From positions 243,921-307,920 of the forward strand of contig NZ_BMHT01000003.1 in the NCBI RefSeq assembly GCF_014641455.1: a stretch of DNA of 64,000 nucleotides. The letters run 5' to 3'. Positions 52,629-60,629 of the stretch are shown one piece after another. The position numbers were made by a program, and so were the translations under genes. The stretch's first letter is position 1. Every line of letters starts with the position of its first letter. The notes below the pieces were generated by a model. It was not told the DNA's origin. It was given only the letters and a program-made list of their open reading frames with translations, and searched no databases. This DNA is from Hymenobacter cavernae. Lineage in GTDB: Bacteria; Bacteroidota; Bacteroidia; Cytophagales; Hymenobacteraceae.

Positions 52629-53537
52629 CTAATCCGTCGCCAGCAGGTCATGGTTGATAAACGCCCCGGCGGCCATGCCACCGGCCACGGCAATACTGAC
52701 GGCTCGCTGGGGTGCCGTGGCATCGCCGGCGGCGTAGATACCGGGCGTGCTGGTTTTCTGCATGTTATCAACTACAATCCGCCCCACTTCGTTGTGGGCA
52801 CAACCTAGGGTGCGCGGCAGCGAGCAGTGCTGCTCAAACGCCGGCCGGGCGTAGAAAGCCGTGAGCGGCACCTGGCGGCCGTCGGCCAGCCCGATGTGCG
52901 TGAGGTAGCCGTTTTGATGAATAATTTCCTGCACCGGCGTTTCCTCCACGGCAATCTGACGGGCGGCGAGCTGCGCGTGTTGCTCGGGTGAAAACCTAGC
53001 TTCTCCGTTGGTGAAGATGGTCACCTGATCGGTCCAGTTGCGAATCAACTGGCTCCATTCCATGGCCGTAGCGCCGCTGGTCAGCATGCCGGTCGGTTGG
53101 CCGCGGTACTCGTAGCCGTGGCAGTAGGGGCAGTGAATCACCGAAATCCCCCAACTCTCAGCAAAGCCCGGAATAGCAGGCAGCAAGTCGCGGACGCCAG
53201 TAGCAAACAGCAGCTTGCGCGCTTCTACCGTTGCGCCGGTGTCGGTAGTCACGATAAAGTGGTTGTCGGTGCCGGTCACAGCTGCGGCGGCTTCGTGGCG
53301 AAATTGTACCGTGGGATAGGCCTGCACCTGTGCTCTGGCCTGCGCTGCGATGGCAGCCGGCGTACTGCCGTCCTGGGTTAAGAAGTTGTGCGAGTGCGGC
53401 GTCTGATGATTGCAGGGCTGACCCGTATCCAACACCAGCACCTGCCGAATAGCGCGACCTAGGGTCATAGCGGCCGACAACCCCGCATAGCTTCCGCCCA
53501 CGATAACTACATCAAACTGCTCTTGCTTTTCCATCAT
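52629..53537 (-). CDS. Thioredoxin-reductase-like NAD(P)/FAD oxidoreductase
   Basis: A 302-residue flavoprotein of the TrxB-like group. The FAD motif is VVIVGGSYAGLSAAMTLGRA. A CPYC disulphide site (HCPYCHGYEYRG) lies in the position of the TrxR CxxC, and the end reads TPGIYAAGDATAPQRAVSIA. Such enzymes reduce disulphides or low-potential flavin substrates, and several act in dithiol or antibiotic oxidation. It lies downstream of a TetR gene, same strand, with an operator-like palindrome in the 70-bp gap. Confidence 0.9.
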   Translation of the reverse strand: MMEKQEQFDVVIVGGSYAGLSAAMTLGRAIRQVLVLDTGQPCNHQTPHSHNFLTQDGSTPAAIAAQARAQVQAYPTVQFRHEAAAAVTGTDNHFIVTTDTGATVEARKLLFATGVRDLLPAIPGFAESWGISVIHCPYCHGYEYRGQPTGMLTSGATAMEWSQLIRNWTDQVTIFTNGEARFSPEQHAQLAARQIAVEETPVQEIIHQNGYLTHIGLADGRQVPLTAFYARPAFEQHCSLPRTLGCAHNEVGRIVVDNMQKTSTPGIYAAGDATAPQRAVSIAVAGGMAAGAFINHDLLATD

Positions 53538-53572
53538 CAGAATGTATTTGTATGTCGCAAACGTAAGCCAAA

Positions 53573-53590
53573 TGTCTCAAAAATGGGACA
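53573..53590. promoter_or_regulatory. Operator-like palindrome before the oxidoreductase gene
   Basis: TGTCTCA-AAAA-TGGGACA (one mismatch in 7-bp arms, 4-bp spacer), 36 bp upstream of the minus-strand oxidoreductase start at 53537 and in the gap after the TetR stop. Its half-site and spacing equal those of the palindrome at 54190-54205 upstream of the TetR gene. Confidence 0.7.
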
Positions 53591-53607
53591 TAAAAGATCA
53601 AAAAATA

Positions 53608-54162
53608 TTAGAGCCCAATTCCCTTGCTAAACGAGAACCAGGCGAACTGCTTGAGGCTGTTCTTGGCTACAGCTCCGAAGGAATCGGCATTGATCGTGGC
53701 AGCCACAACGCCGCTAAACAACATCATTACCCACTCCGCTGTAATATGAGGACTGATGGCGCCTTGCTGCTGAAGCTTGGCAATAACGGCCCGGTAGCGA
53801 CTGAACATGGCGTCGTATTCGGCACACTCGGCGTTGTGCGCCGAGTGGCTGTGCTCGGGCCGGGTATGTAGCTTGCTGAAAAACGAGTACTTCGCTCCGC
53901 AGTCCACGCCGGCGTAGAGCATACGTTCGAGCTGCGTCAGCGGGTCGTCGGAACTGTCTAAGGCTGCGGTCATAGCTAGGTTGCAGCTGCGCCGCATCTC
54001 CTGCTCGCAGCACGTCAAAAGCTCTTCGCGCCCCTTGAAATAGCGGTGCAGCGTCCGCCGGGTGACGGCCGCCTTTTCCGCTACTTTCTCTAGTGGCGCC
54101 GAGTAGTCCTCGTTGAACACAAGAATAGCGGCCTCGACGATATGTTGCTGGGTATCTTGCAT
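53608..54162 (-). CDS. TetR/AcrR-family transcriptional regulator
   Basis: A 184-residue repressor. The helix-turn-helix is at about residues 9-50: IVEAAILVFNEDYSAPLEKV, then AEKAAVTRRTLHRYFKGREE. The rest is a helical ligand-binding domain with Cys and His in TCCEQEMRRSC and HTRPEHSHSAHNAEC. It reads toward the thioredoxin-reductase-like gene. Two operator-like palindromes, one in front of each gene, suggest it represses itself and the reductase, and that a thiol- or flavin-reactive compound releases it. The ligand is not known. Confidence 0.9.
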   Translation of the reverse strand: MQDTQQHIVEAAILVFNEDYSAPLEKVAEKAAVTRRTLHRYFKGREELLTCCEQEMRRSCNLAMTAALDSSDDPLTQLERMLYAGVDCGAKYSFFSKLHTRPEHSHSAHNAECAEYDAMFSRYRAVIAKLQQQGAISPHITAEWVMMLFSGVVAATINADSFGAVAKNSLKQFAWFSFSKGIGL

Positions 54163-54189
54163 GCCGTGGATTGCAAAGCTAGGTAAAAA

Positions 54190-54205
54190 GTCTCAGATGT
54201 GAGAC
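54190..54205. promoter_or_regulatory. Operator-like palindrome before the TetR gene
   Basis: GTCTCA-GATG-TGAGAC, perfect 6-bp arms with 4-bp spacer, 28 bp upstream of the TetR start codon. It is the partner of the site at 53573-53590. Confidence 0.72.
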
Positions 54206-54318
54206 GCGCTTAACCTAGACCTATGCCCAAAAGGCCACGACGGGCATCGTGGTTAGGGCACTATAACGGGCTATGCTCTTCCTTCCCGTCGCAATTAGCT
54301 ACTTCCCCTTCCCTCCTC

Positions 54319-55002
54319 ATGGAACACATCTTAGATAATCCTATCTGGAACGCCTTGCTGACTGGCAACCAACACCTGGCTATCGGCAATGAGCAGGCCC
54401 GCTACTTACCAAAGGATATCGGCGCCTTTGCCGGCTTGTCTAACTACTCGGGAAGTGCCTTTGCCAGTCTGTACGAAATATCCCCCTTCGGAGCGCCTGC
54501 GGTGCTCTTCACGGCGGGTGCCGTTACTATTCCTGCAAGTTGGAAGATACTAGTGCAGAAGGATTTGTTGCAGATGGTGTACCAGTCGCCGACGGCCCCA
54601 GCTCTGGGCCGCACGGAGCTGGTAGCCTTGCACGACCAAGACATACCGGCCATGCGCACGCTTACGGCCCTCACCAATCCCGGTCCATTCCTGGCCCGCA
54701 CTATTGTATTTGGGAGCTACTACGGCATCTTCCAGGACGGGCAGCTAGTGGCCATGGCCGGGCAGCGGCTGCAACCAACGCCCTACACCGAGATAAGCGC
54801 GGTGTGTACCCACCCGGATTACACCGGAAAAGGCTACGCCGCCCAGCTGATGCGGCACCAGATAGGCCTCATTCTCGCCGCCGGACACACCCCGTTTCTG
54901 CACGTATTTGCCGATAACGCCAATGCCTGCGCCCTGTACGAAAAGCTAGGTTTTCAGACGCGCAGGCAGTTACAGGTGTACGTGCTCGAAAAACAAGCGT
55001 AG
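54319..55002 (+). CDS. GNAT-family N-acetyltransferase (FR47-like)
   Basis: A 227-residue acetyl-CoA-dependent acyltransferase. The catalytic GNAT fold is in the C-terminal half: YYGIFQDGQLVAMAGQRLQ, EISAVCTHPDYTGKGYAAQL (the Q/R-x-x-G-x-G/A pyrophosphate loop appears as TGKGYA) and PFLHVFADNANACALYEKLG. The N-terminal half (MEHILDNPIWNALLTGN onward) is a divergent extra domain, as in FR47-type members. The substrate is unknown. The start is set at ATG 54319. The frame extends to 54223, but the extra residues are not family-like. Confidence 0.87.
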   Translation: MEHILDNPIWNALLTGNQHLAIGNEQARYLPKDIGAFAGLSNYSGSAFASLYEISPFGAPAVLFTAGAVTIPASWKILVQKDLLQMVYQSPTAPALGRTELVALHDQDIPAMRTLTALTNPGPFLARTIVFGSYYGIFQDGQLVAMAGQRLQPTPYTEISAVCTHPDYTGKGYAAQLMRHQIGLILAAGHTPFLHVFADNANACALYEKLGFQTRRQLQVYVLEKQA

Positions 55003-55045
55003 TATATAGCCGCCGCCGCTTACGCAAGCTAAATTGCCTGCTCCT

Positions 55046-55591
55046 ATGAAGATCAACAGAAAATTAAACACATTCACCTACAGCGAATACGTTTATCTGC
55101 TGGAGCAGTATAAGAAATTTACCAACTTCAATACCCTAGGTTTGTTCAGGTCAATCCTGGAAAATCAAAAGCTGGATTTAGAACAGAAGATCCAAGTCAG
55201 AGACTTGGCTACTGCTGCTTTTACTACAACCTTTGATTTCTTACAGCTGAAAGACCCTGACACCTATTTCCTGCTGTGTAACCTAGGTGCTGAGCTTACT
55301 GTAGCAGATGAAAGAAAAGCCTGGGATGACATTCGCTTCAATCAGCAACGGATACTCGCAAGCAAGAAGCTAAGGCATCGAAACTTTGGTACTTACTCAA
55401 AGCACGAATGCGGCTACGAAACCTGCCATCTCAAAGGCCTGATGCTTCGGCCAGGCTCCCGTTTAAAGTACAGCGAAATGCACTTTTGCTCGGATAGGAG
55501 CCGTTACGGCGCTCAGGCTAAATCGGACACGCGCAAGCAGGAGCGAAAAACCAAAAAGCAGCTGATTACTAGGTGCCTGGAAAGTGAGTAG
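55046..55591 (+). CDS. Hypothetical protein with a Cys-rich C-terminal part
   Basis: A 181-residue basic protein. The N-terminal half is helical (YVYLLEQYKKFTNFNTLGLF). The second half has KHECGYETCHLKG and MHFCSDRSR, a possible zinc site, and ends in a Lys-rich helix DTRKQERKTKKQLI. I do not recognise a family. Composition is more AT-rich than most neighbours, and it has a CCTAGG site in frame near the start (55135) and another at 55282. The frame could begin at TTG 55034, but ATG 55046 is preferred. Nucleic-acid binding is conceivable given the basic tail, but not shown. Confidence 0.65.
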   Translation: MKINRKLNTFTYSEYVYLLEQYKKFTNFNTLGLFRSILENQKLDLEQKIQVRDLATAAFTTTFDFLQLKDPDTYFLLCNLGAELTVADERKAWDDIRFNQQRILASKKLRHRNFGTYSKHECGYETCHLKGLMLRPGSRLKYSEMHFCSDRSRYGAQAKSDTRKQERKTKKQLITRCLESE

Positions 55592-55623
55592 GGTTTTCAA
55601 ACAGGATAGACTAACAACCTAGG

Positions 55624-57624
55624 TTACTTCACCCGCACCACCCTGAAATCTACCCGACGGTTGAGCCGGCGCGTTGTTTCCCGCTGGTTGCTGGCCCTAG
55701 GCTCAGCGCCGCCCAAGCCGATGTTGGTGACGCGTGCGGCGGCCACGCCATGACTGACGAGATAGGCCTTCACGGCCGCCGACCGGCGCTGGCTGAGCAG
55801 CAGGTTTTTGCGCGAGTCGCCGACGTTGTCGGTGTGGCCGCGTAGCTCGATGGCCAGGCCGGGCGTGTTTTTCAGCAGGGTTACCAGCTGGTTGAGAGCG
55901 GGCAAGGAGGAGGAAAGCAGCACCGTTTCGCCCTGCTCAAAATGCACGTTTTCAAGCGATAAGGTAGCGCCGACGGTGAGCGGCCGCAGCAGCACGTCCT
56001 GCACGTAGGGCCCAAAGCCGGTCGTATATGTGGTATCGGACGACCAGTAGCCGGCGAACTGCACCTGCGCCGTGTAGGCTTGGTTGGACTTCGTCGGGAA
56101 GGCAAAGCTGCCGTCCGGGGCGAGCGGCACCGCCGTTGCCGACCCGCCGCCGGCGCGTAGGCGCAACTGCGCGCGCGCCAGCGGCTGAAGCGTGGCGGCA
56201 TCGAGCACGCGGCCCCGCCAGGTGGCGGTGGCAGGCAGTCGGGGAGGGGCTTCCTGCCGCGTCCGGACGGCAAACAGGCTACAGCCCGCCAGGTCGGTGT
56301 AGATGCCGCGCCGCACCTGATAGGCTTGGTGCTTATCCAGATTAACCCGGTACAGGGCTTTAGGACCGGCCAGATAGAGCTGACGGCCGGCTGCGTCCTT
56401 TTGCAGCAGCACGTCGCTGTAGCCCCCGCGCTGGGGCAGGCCCTCCAGCTTGAGCATCTCCGGCGCGGGCTGGCGGGTAGCCAGGTCGACTTTCAGCAGG
56501 GAGCCATCGGTGCTGTAAACCTGGTAGATGGTGTTCGTGTCATCGAGGCAAAAGTTGGCGTGCGTGCCGGCCCCGGCGAAGGCAATGGAGGAATAATATG
56601 GCGCCTGCCGCACCGGGTCAGTTGCCCAAACAACGCTCACGGAGCCATCGGCGGGGCTGACTTTCACCAGCTTGCCCCCGTTGGAGGTGATGAAGTACAA
56701 GTCGCCGTGCTCATCGGTGGCGGCCGAAATCCACACACTTTCGCCGCCTTGCGCCGGGAGCCGCCAGGGCGTGTATTCGCCCTGGCGGGTGGCGGGGTTG
56801 TAGCGGTACACGTATTCGGGCGCGTTGGTCGGCGATTTGGTCACCGAATACAGGCAGTTATCAAACCCCTTGGCCAAGGCATAGGACTGAAACGGCAGCA
56901 CCCGGTCGTGAATCTTGGGGCTGGCCGACGGGTTGGAAACCGAAAACTGGTGGATCGAGCGACAGTCGTCCTCCCAGATGCCGTCGTGGACGCGCAGGGC
57001 CGCGATGCCGTACATTTTGTCGTCGCAGATCTGCTCGTCGTAGCGGCGGCTGGGCAGGGCGGCGCTGCGGGTAAAGCCAAACGACTCCACCAGCTGCTGA
57101 CCTAGGTTTTGGTAGCGGCGGTCCTGGCTGAGGGCGGCCCGGTACTCGAGGCGGTAGGCGTAGCCGCCGCGCCACACGCGGCGGCCCACCACGCGGAAGC
57201 GCTCGGCACTACCGGGTTTGGGCGTGTAGGTATACTCGTAGTCTAGCTCCTGGTACCGACCTAGGTCGCGCTGCTCCAGGCGGAGTACGTGGGGCTGGGG
57301 CAGCGCCCGAATAGCTTGCCATACGGAATCTAACTGCCCGAAAGCAAGTAGGTTGCGGTCCTTCTGATTCTCGGGGAGCGGGCGAACGATCAGCGTGGCT
57401 TCGGCTGGCGCGGCGGCCCGGGTCGGGCCTACGTAAAAGGTTGTTTCAGTTTTCTCGGGCGAGTCTTCGCGGCGCTGGAACTGCCAGCCGCGCGGGTAGG
57501 TGAGCTTCCAGCCGGCCTTGGCATCGGTGTAGAGTTGTTGCTCCGAGGGCTCCTGCGCGCACAGCCTCAGCCAGCACAGCGTCAGAACCAGCGTCAGCAA
57601 AAACTTCATAAGCAGCGAGAGCAA
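55624..57624 (-). CDS. OmpA-family protein with N-terminal propeller-like domain
   Basis: A 666-residue exported protein. Signal peptide about 1-24 (FLLTLVLTLCWLRLCAQ). An N-terminal domain (about 25-185) begins EQQLYTDAKAGWKLTYPRGW. A middle part with repeated blade-like segments (YRYNPATRQGEYTPWRLPA, LVKVSPADGSVSVVWATDPV, LYRVNLDKHQAYQVR) looks like a propeller. A small carboxypeptidase-like beta domain (about 465-545) and the C-terminal OmpA domain follow (IELRGHTDNVGDSRKNLLLS then RRSAAVKAYLVSHGV, and TTRRLNRRVDFRVVRV). The OmpA domain binds peptidoglycan. Function of the front part unknown. Confidence 0.87.
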   Translation of the reverse strand: MLSLLMKFLLTLVLTLCWLRLCAQEPSEQQLYTDAKAGWKLTYPRGWQFQRREDSPEKTETTFYVGPTRAAAPAEATLIVRPLPENQKDRNLLAFGQLDSVWQAIRALPQPHVLRLEQRDLGRYQELDYEYTYTPKPGSAERFRVVGRRVWRGGYAYRLEYRAALSQDRRYQNLGQQLVESFGFTRSAALPSRRYDEQICDDKMYGIAALRVHDGIWEDDCRSIHQFSVSNPSASPKIHDRVLPFQSYALAKGFDNCLYSVTKSPTNAPEYVYRYNPATRQGEYTPWRLPAQGGESVWISAATDEHGDLYFITSNGGKLVKVSPADGSVSVVWATDPVRQAPYYSSIAFAGAGTHANFCLDDTNTIYQVYSTDGSLLKVDLATRQPAPEMLKLEGLPQRGGYSDVLLQKDAAGRQLYLAGPKALYRVNLDKHQAYQVRRGIYTDLAGCSLFAVRTRQEAPPRLPATATWRGRVLDAATLQPLARAQLRLRAGGGSATAVPLAPDGSFAFPTKSNQAYTAQVQFAGYWSSDTTYTTGFGPYVQDVLLRPLTVGATLSLENVHFEQGETVLLSSSLPALNQLVTLLKNTPGLAIELRGHTDNVGDSRKNLLLSQRRSAAVKAYLVSHGVAAARVTNIGLGGAEPRASNQRETTRRLNRRVDFRVVRVK

Positions 57625-57811
57625 TAACGATTGTAAGGCAGCAAAAGGGCAGAAAGATACAAAGCTAGCGGTATTTTAGCCGCGCCTTGCTGTTTGCAAG
57701 CCGCGCCCCGCCCGATTGGTTCAGCAAAGCTAGGGATAGAGGGGAAAAGCGCGAAAGCGCAGCCGGTTTGTTGCCGGGCGCTCATCAACTAACCATTGTT
57801 CTTCCTCGCTT

Positions 57812-58261
57812 ATGCTGCACCTGACCAGAACCACTTCCGACAGCGCCGACTTTCGCGCCCTGGTGCACCTGCTCGACCAGGACCTGCAAGTGCGCGACGG
57901 CGCCGAGCACACTTTTTACGCCCAGTTCAACAAGGTAGATGCCATCCGGCACGTGGTGGTAGCGTACCTAGGGGCTGAGCCGGTGGGCTGCGGGGCCTTT
58001 AAGGAGTTCACCCGCGAGCTGGTTGAAATCAAGCGGATGTTTGTGCAGCCCGCGCACCGCGGCCAGGGCATCGCGCCGGCAATCCTGACCGCGCTGGAGC
58101 AGTGGGCGCAGACGCTGCACTACCGCGGCTGCGTGCTGGAAACGGGCAAGAAGCAGCCCGAAGCCATTCGCCTTTACCAGAAAAGCGGCTATCACGGCAT
58201 TCCCAACTATGGCCAGTACGTTGGCGTGGAAAACAGCGTCTGTATGCAAAAGGACTTCTAA
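57812..58261 (+). CDS. GNAT-family N-acetyltransferase
   Basis: A 149-residue single-domain acetyltransferase. The core reads VVAYLGAEPVGCGAFKEFTR, VEIKRMFVQPAHRGQGIAPA (acetyl-CoA loop RGQGIA), LETGKKQPEAIRLYQKSGYH. The arrangement (strand 4, loop, helix, then Y-x-K-S-G-Y) is standard for small GNATs acting on small molecules or amino acids. It is divergent from the OmpA gene to the left. Confidence 0.9.
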   Translation: MLHLTRTTSDSADFRALVHLLDQDLQVRDGAEHTFYAQFNKVDAIRHVVVAYLGAEPVGCGAFKEFTRELVEIKRMFVQPAHRGQGIAPAILTALEQWAQTLHYRGCVLETGKKQPEAIRLYQKSGYHGIPNYGQYVGVENSVCMQKDF

Positions 58262-58434
58262 GCGCAGACATGGCGGTGATGCTCCCTTGCCGTGGGAGTC
58301 TGGCTTTTGATACGCATTGAGCGGGCGCTACTGCTCAAGCACGGCCAGCCACGACTTGGCTCCAACAACTTTATCGGGCGGCCAAAGTATAGGACTTTGT
58401 CTTAGTAAAGTACTGTCTTCTTAATTTCCTCTCG

Positions 58435-60105
58435 ATGAGACTATCGCTTACCCTGCTCCGCGCGTTGGCTTTGGGTCTGGGCTTCTGGGCCGCTGCGGCG
58501 CCGCAGGGCAACGCGCAAAGTGCCGACAAAAAAACTGCCCTGAGTATCTACGGCAGCACCTTGCAGTACCACGGCGACCTAGGTTCGGAGTGGTTTACGC
58601 GCAACAAAGTGGAATACGGTGTGGGCCTCACCCTCGACCGCTACGTGACCCGGGGGCTGGCTATTGGCTTGTCGGCCAGCTACGGCGACATGAAGTTCAA
58701 CGCCGATCCGCCCAGGAATGAGCTGTATTTTCTGGAGAACAAGACCGTGCGCGGGTTTGATGCCAACGTGGTGAACGTGGGCATCCCGCTCAGGCTGAAG
58801 CTGAACAATAGCTGGGCGCTGAAGGAAGATGCCTTTTTTGCGCCCTATCTGGTGGTGCAGCCCGGCGTGTTTTTCGCCAGCACCGACCGGCGTTTCACCG
58901 ATGAAACCCAAGCGCCCTCCAACGTCGATATCTACGCCTTCGACCTCATGGGCGCAGCCGGTATTAAGCTGCAATTTTCGCCCGGCTTTTCGCTGTTCGT
59001 GCAAACCGGTCAGCACTATCCGCTCAGCGACCGGGTGGATGGCGTCGCGGGGAAAGGCACCCTCAACGACCGCTACCTGCAACACACGGCGGGCCTGACC
59101 TTCGGGCTGGGCAAAACCAGGGATGCAGACCACGACGGCGTCGCCGACCGCAAAGACAAGTGCCCCGGCACGCCCGCCGGGGTTGCCGTCGACGCGAACG
59201 GCTGCCCCCTGGATGGCGACGGCGACGGCGTGCCGGATTACCAGGATAAGTGCCCGACCGAAAAAGGCGTGGTCACGCTGGAAGGCTGCCCCGACCGCGA
59301 CGGGGACGGTATCCGCGACGGTGACGATAAGTGCCCCGATACGCCCGGCCGCCCCGAGCGGCAGGGCTGCCCCGATACCGATGCCGACGGCGTGATTGAC
59401 CCCAACGATAAGTGCCCGAACACGCCCGCCGGCACACCCGTCGATGCCAACGGCTGCCCCCGCGACACCGACGGCGACGGCGTGCCTGATAGCAAAGACC
59501 GCTGCCCCAACCGGCCCGGTCCGGCCGCAAACCACGGCTGCCCCGAGATTAAAGCGGAAACCAGGAAGGTGCTCAACGAGGCCACCAAGTACATTCAGTT
59601 CGAGTTCAACAAGGCCGTGCTGAAACCTAGCTCGTACCCGAAGCTGCAAGAGCTGGTCAGCATCCTGAACGAGTATTCCGACTACAACCTAGGTATCACG
59701 GGACACACCGACAACGTGGGCAACGACGCCTATAACCTGCAACTCTCCCGGGACCGCGCCGCCGCGGCCCGCACCTATATGCTCAGCAAAGGCATCGCCG
59801 GGAACCGGATTGAGTCGCGCGGCTACGGCGAAACCCGACCCATCCGGTCCAACACCACGCCGCAAGGCCAGACCCTGAACCGCCGCGTCGACTTCGACCT
59901 TTACCTGCCCGGCGACGCCAACCCCGCCGAAACCCGGTACGGTCCGGTGCCGATGGCAGCAAGGCCCGCCGCACCCACTAAGAAAGCGCCCGTGCTGCGC
60001 AAGGCGCCCATCTGGAAAGGAGCGCCGGTTCGGAAAGGAGCGCCAGCCTGGAAAGTGCCCGTTAAGAAGGCCCCGGTGATTAAGAAAGCGCCGGGGAAGA
60101 AGTAG
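58435..60105 (+). CDS. OmpA-family protein with thrombospondin-3 repeats and a Lys-Ala-Pro tail
   Basis: A 556-residue outer-membrane protein. After a signal peptide (to about 27) an N-terminal beta-barrel domain (about 30-225) is followed by calcium-binding thrombospondin type 3 repeats (about 228-365: DADHDGVADRKDKCPGTPAG, DGDGDGVPDYQDKCP, DRDGDGIRDGDDKCP, DTDADGVIDPNDKCP, DTDGDGVPDSKDRCP). Then comes the OmpA domain (about 375-490; LGITGHTDNVGNDAYNLQLS). The last 45 residues repeat K-A-P/K-G-A-P, a very basic tail beyond the OmpA fold. Anchors outer membrane to cell wall. The tail is unusual for this family. Confidence 0.92.
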   Translation: MRLSLTLLRALALGLGFWAAAAPQGNAQSADKKTALSIYGSTLQYHGDLGSEWFTRNKVEYGVGLTLDRYVTRGLAIGLSASYGDMKFNADPPRNELYFLENKTVRGFDANVVNVGIPLRLKLNNSWALKEDAFFAPYLVVQPGVFFASTDRRFTDETQAPSNVDIYAFDLMGAAGIKLQFSPGFSLFVQTGQHYPLSDRVDGVAGKGTLNDRYLQHTAGLTFGLGKTRDADHDGVADRKDKCPGTPAGVAVDANGCPLDGDGDGVPDYQDKCPTEKGVVTLEGCPDRDGDGIRDGDDKCPDTPGRPERQGCPDTDADGVIDPNDKCPNTPAGTPVDANGCPRDTDGDGVPDSKDRCPNRPGPAANHGCPEIKAETRKVLNEATKYIQFEFNKAVLKPSSYPKLQELVSILNEYSDYNLGITGHTDNVGNDAYNLQLSRDRAAAARTYMLSKGIAGNRIESRGYGETRPIRSNTTPQGQTLNRRVDFDLYLPGDANPAETRYGPVPMAARPAAPTKKAPVLRKAPIWKGAPVRKGAPAWKVPVKKAPVIKKAPGKK

Positions 60106-60121
60106 CCGTTTCGGCCGTAAG

Positions 60122-60156
60122 CACAAAAGGGGAGCCACGCTGGCTTCCCTTTTGTG
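60122..60156. terminator. Hairpin after the OmpA gene
   Basis: CACAAAAGGGGAGCCA (60122-60137) pairs with TGGCTTCCCTTTTGTG (60141-60156) with one G-T pair, loop 3 nt. T4 lies within the stem. Confidence 0.75.
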
Positions 60157-60176
60157 TTGTGCATTCAACAAAAAAA

Positions 60177-60200
60177 GAAGGCTAGGTTGCCCTAGCCTTC
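60177..60200 (-). terminator. CTAG hairpin, terminator of the minus-strand small gene
   Basis: GAAGGCTAGG (60177-60186) pairs with CCTAGCCTTC (60191-60200), loop TTGC. On the minus strand it is followed by T7, so it terminates the gene ending at 60232. Confidence 0.85.
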
Positions 60201-60231
60201 CTGGAAAATACCTTTTGAATTACGCGGGAGC

Positions 60232-60504
60232 TTAGTTGAGCCACACCGTGTACATCAGCTCGAAGCGGTGCGGGGCGTAGGCATTATAGTAGGGTGCTTC
60301 CCCCTGAAAACCAAGTACGTGCACCAGCGGCATGCCCTCCAGGTGCGAGTCGACGACGCGGACCGGATAGAACAGGCCTTCTTCGGGCCAATCGCCAACG
60401 TGGTTGCCGGGGCGCTGGCTGGCATCCAGGCAGCGGGCGTATTCGATGAAGGGCGCGTGGCGCGTGGCTTCCGCGAGCGTGAGGTTGGCGACTTCGTGTG
60501 ACAT
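60232..60504 (-). CDS. Small hypothetical protein, 90 residues
   Basis: A 90-residue soluble protein starting at ATG 60504 (MSHEVANLTLAEATRHAPFI). The sequence continues CLDASQRPGNHVGDWPEEGL, FYPVRVVDSHLEGMPLVHVL and ends FELMYTVWLN. I do not recognise a family. A strong T-run terminator 32 bp after its stop supports expression on this strand. It lies downstream of copA on the same strand, after 125 bp. Confidence 0.6.
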   Translation of the reverse strand: MSHEVANLTLAEATRHAPFIEYARCLDASQRPGNHVGDWPEEGLFYPVRVVDSHLEGMPLVHVLGFQGEAPYYNAYAPHRFELMYTVWLN

Positions 60505-60629
60505 GAGGTGAAGATATGGAATTCTGCCGGATGACAAGGCCTGGGTCCCCAGACCTAGGTAACGAAACGTGTGGGCGCTTGCCTCGGCGTGAAGCTAAGT
60601 AATGTGCTCTTATAAAACCATATCCGGGC

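Noticed and set aside
59100..59540. Regularly spaced repeats that could look like a CRISPR array
   Set aside because: The units are coding, of unequal length, and translate to DxDxDGxxDxxDxCP thrombospondin repeats.
58579..59649. A 356-codon minus-strand open frame opposite the OmpA gene
   Set aside because: It is the mirror of the thrombospondin repeats in a GC-rich gene, giving a Gly/Val/Ala-rich product without family features. Antisense frames of this kind are expected at this base composition.
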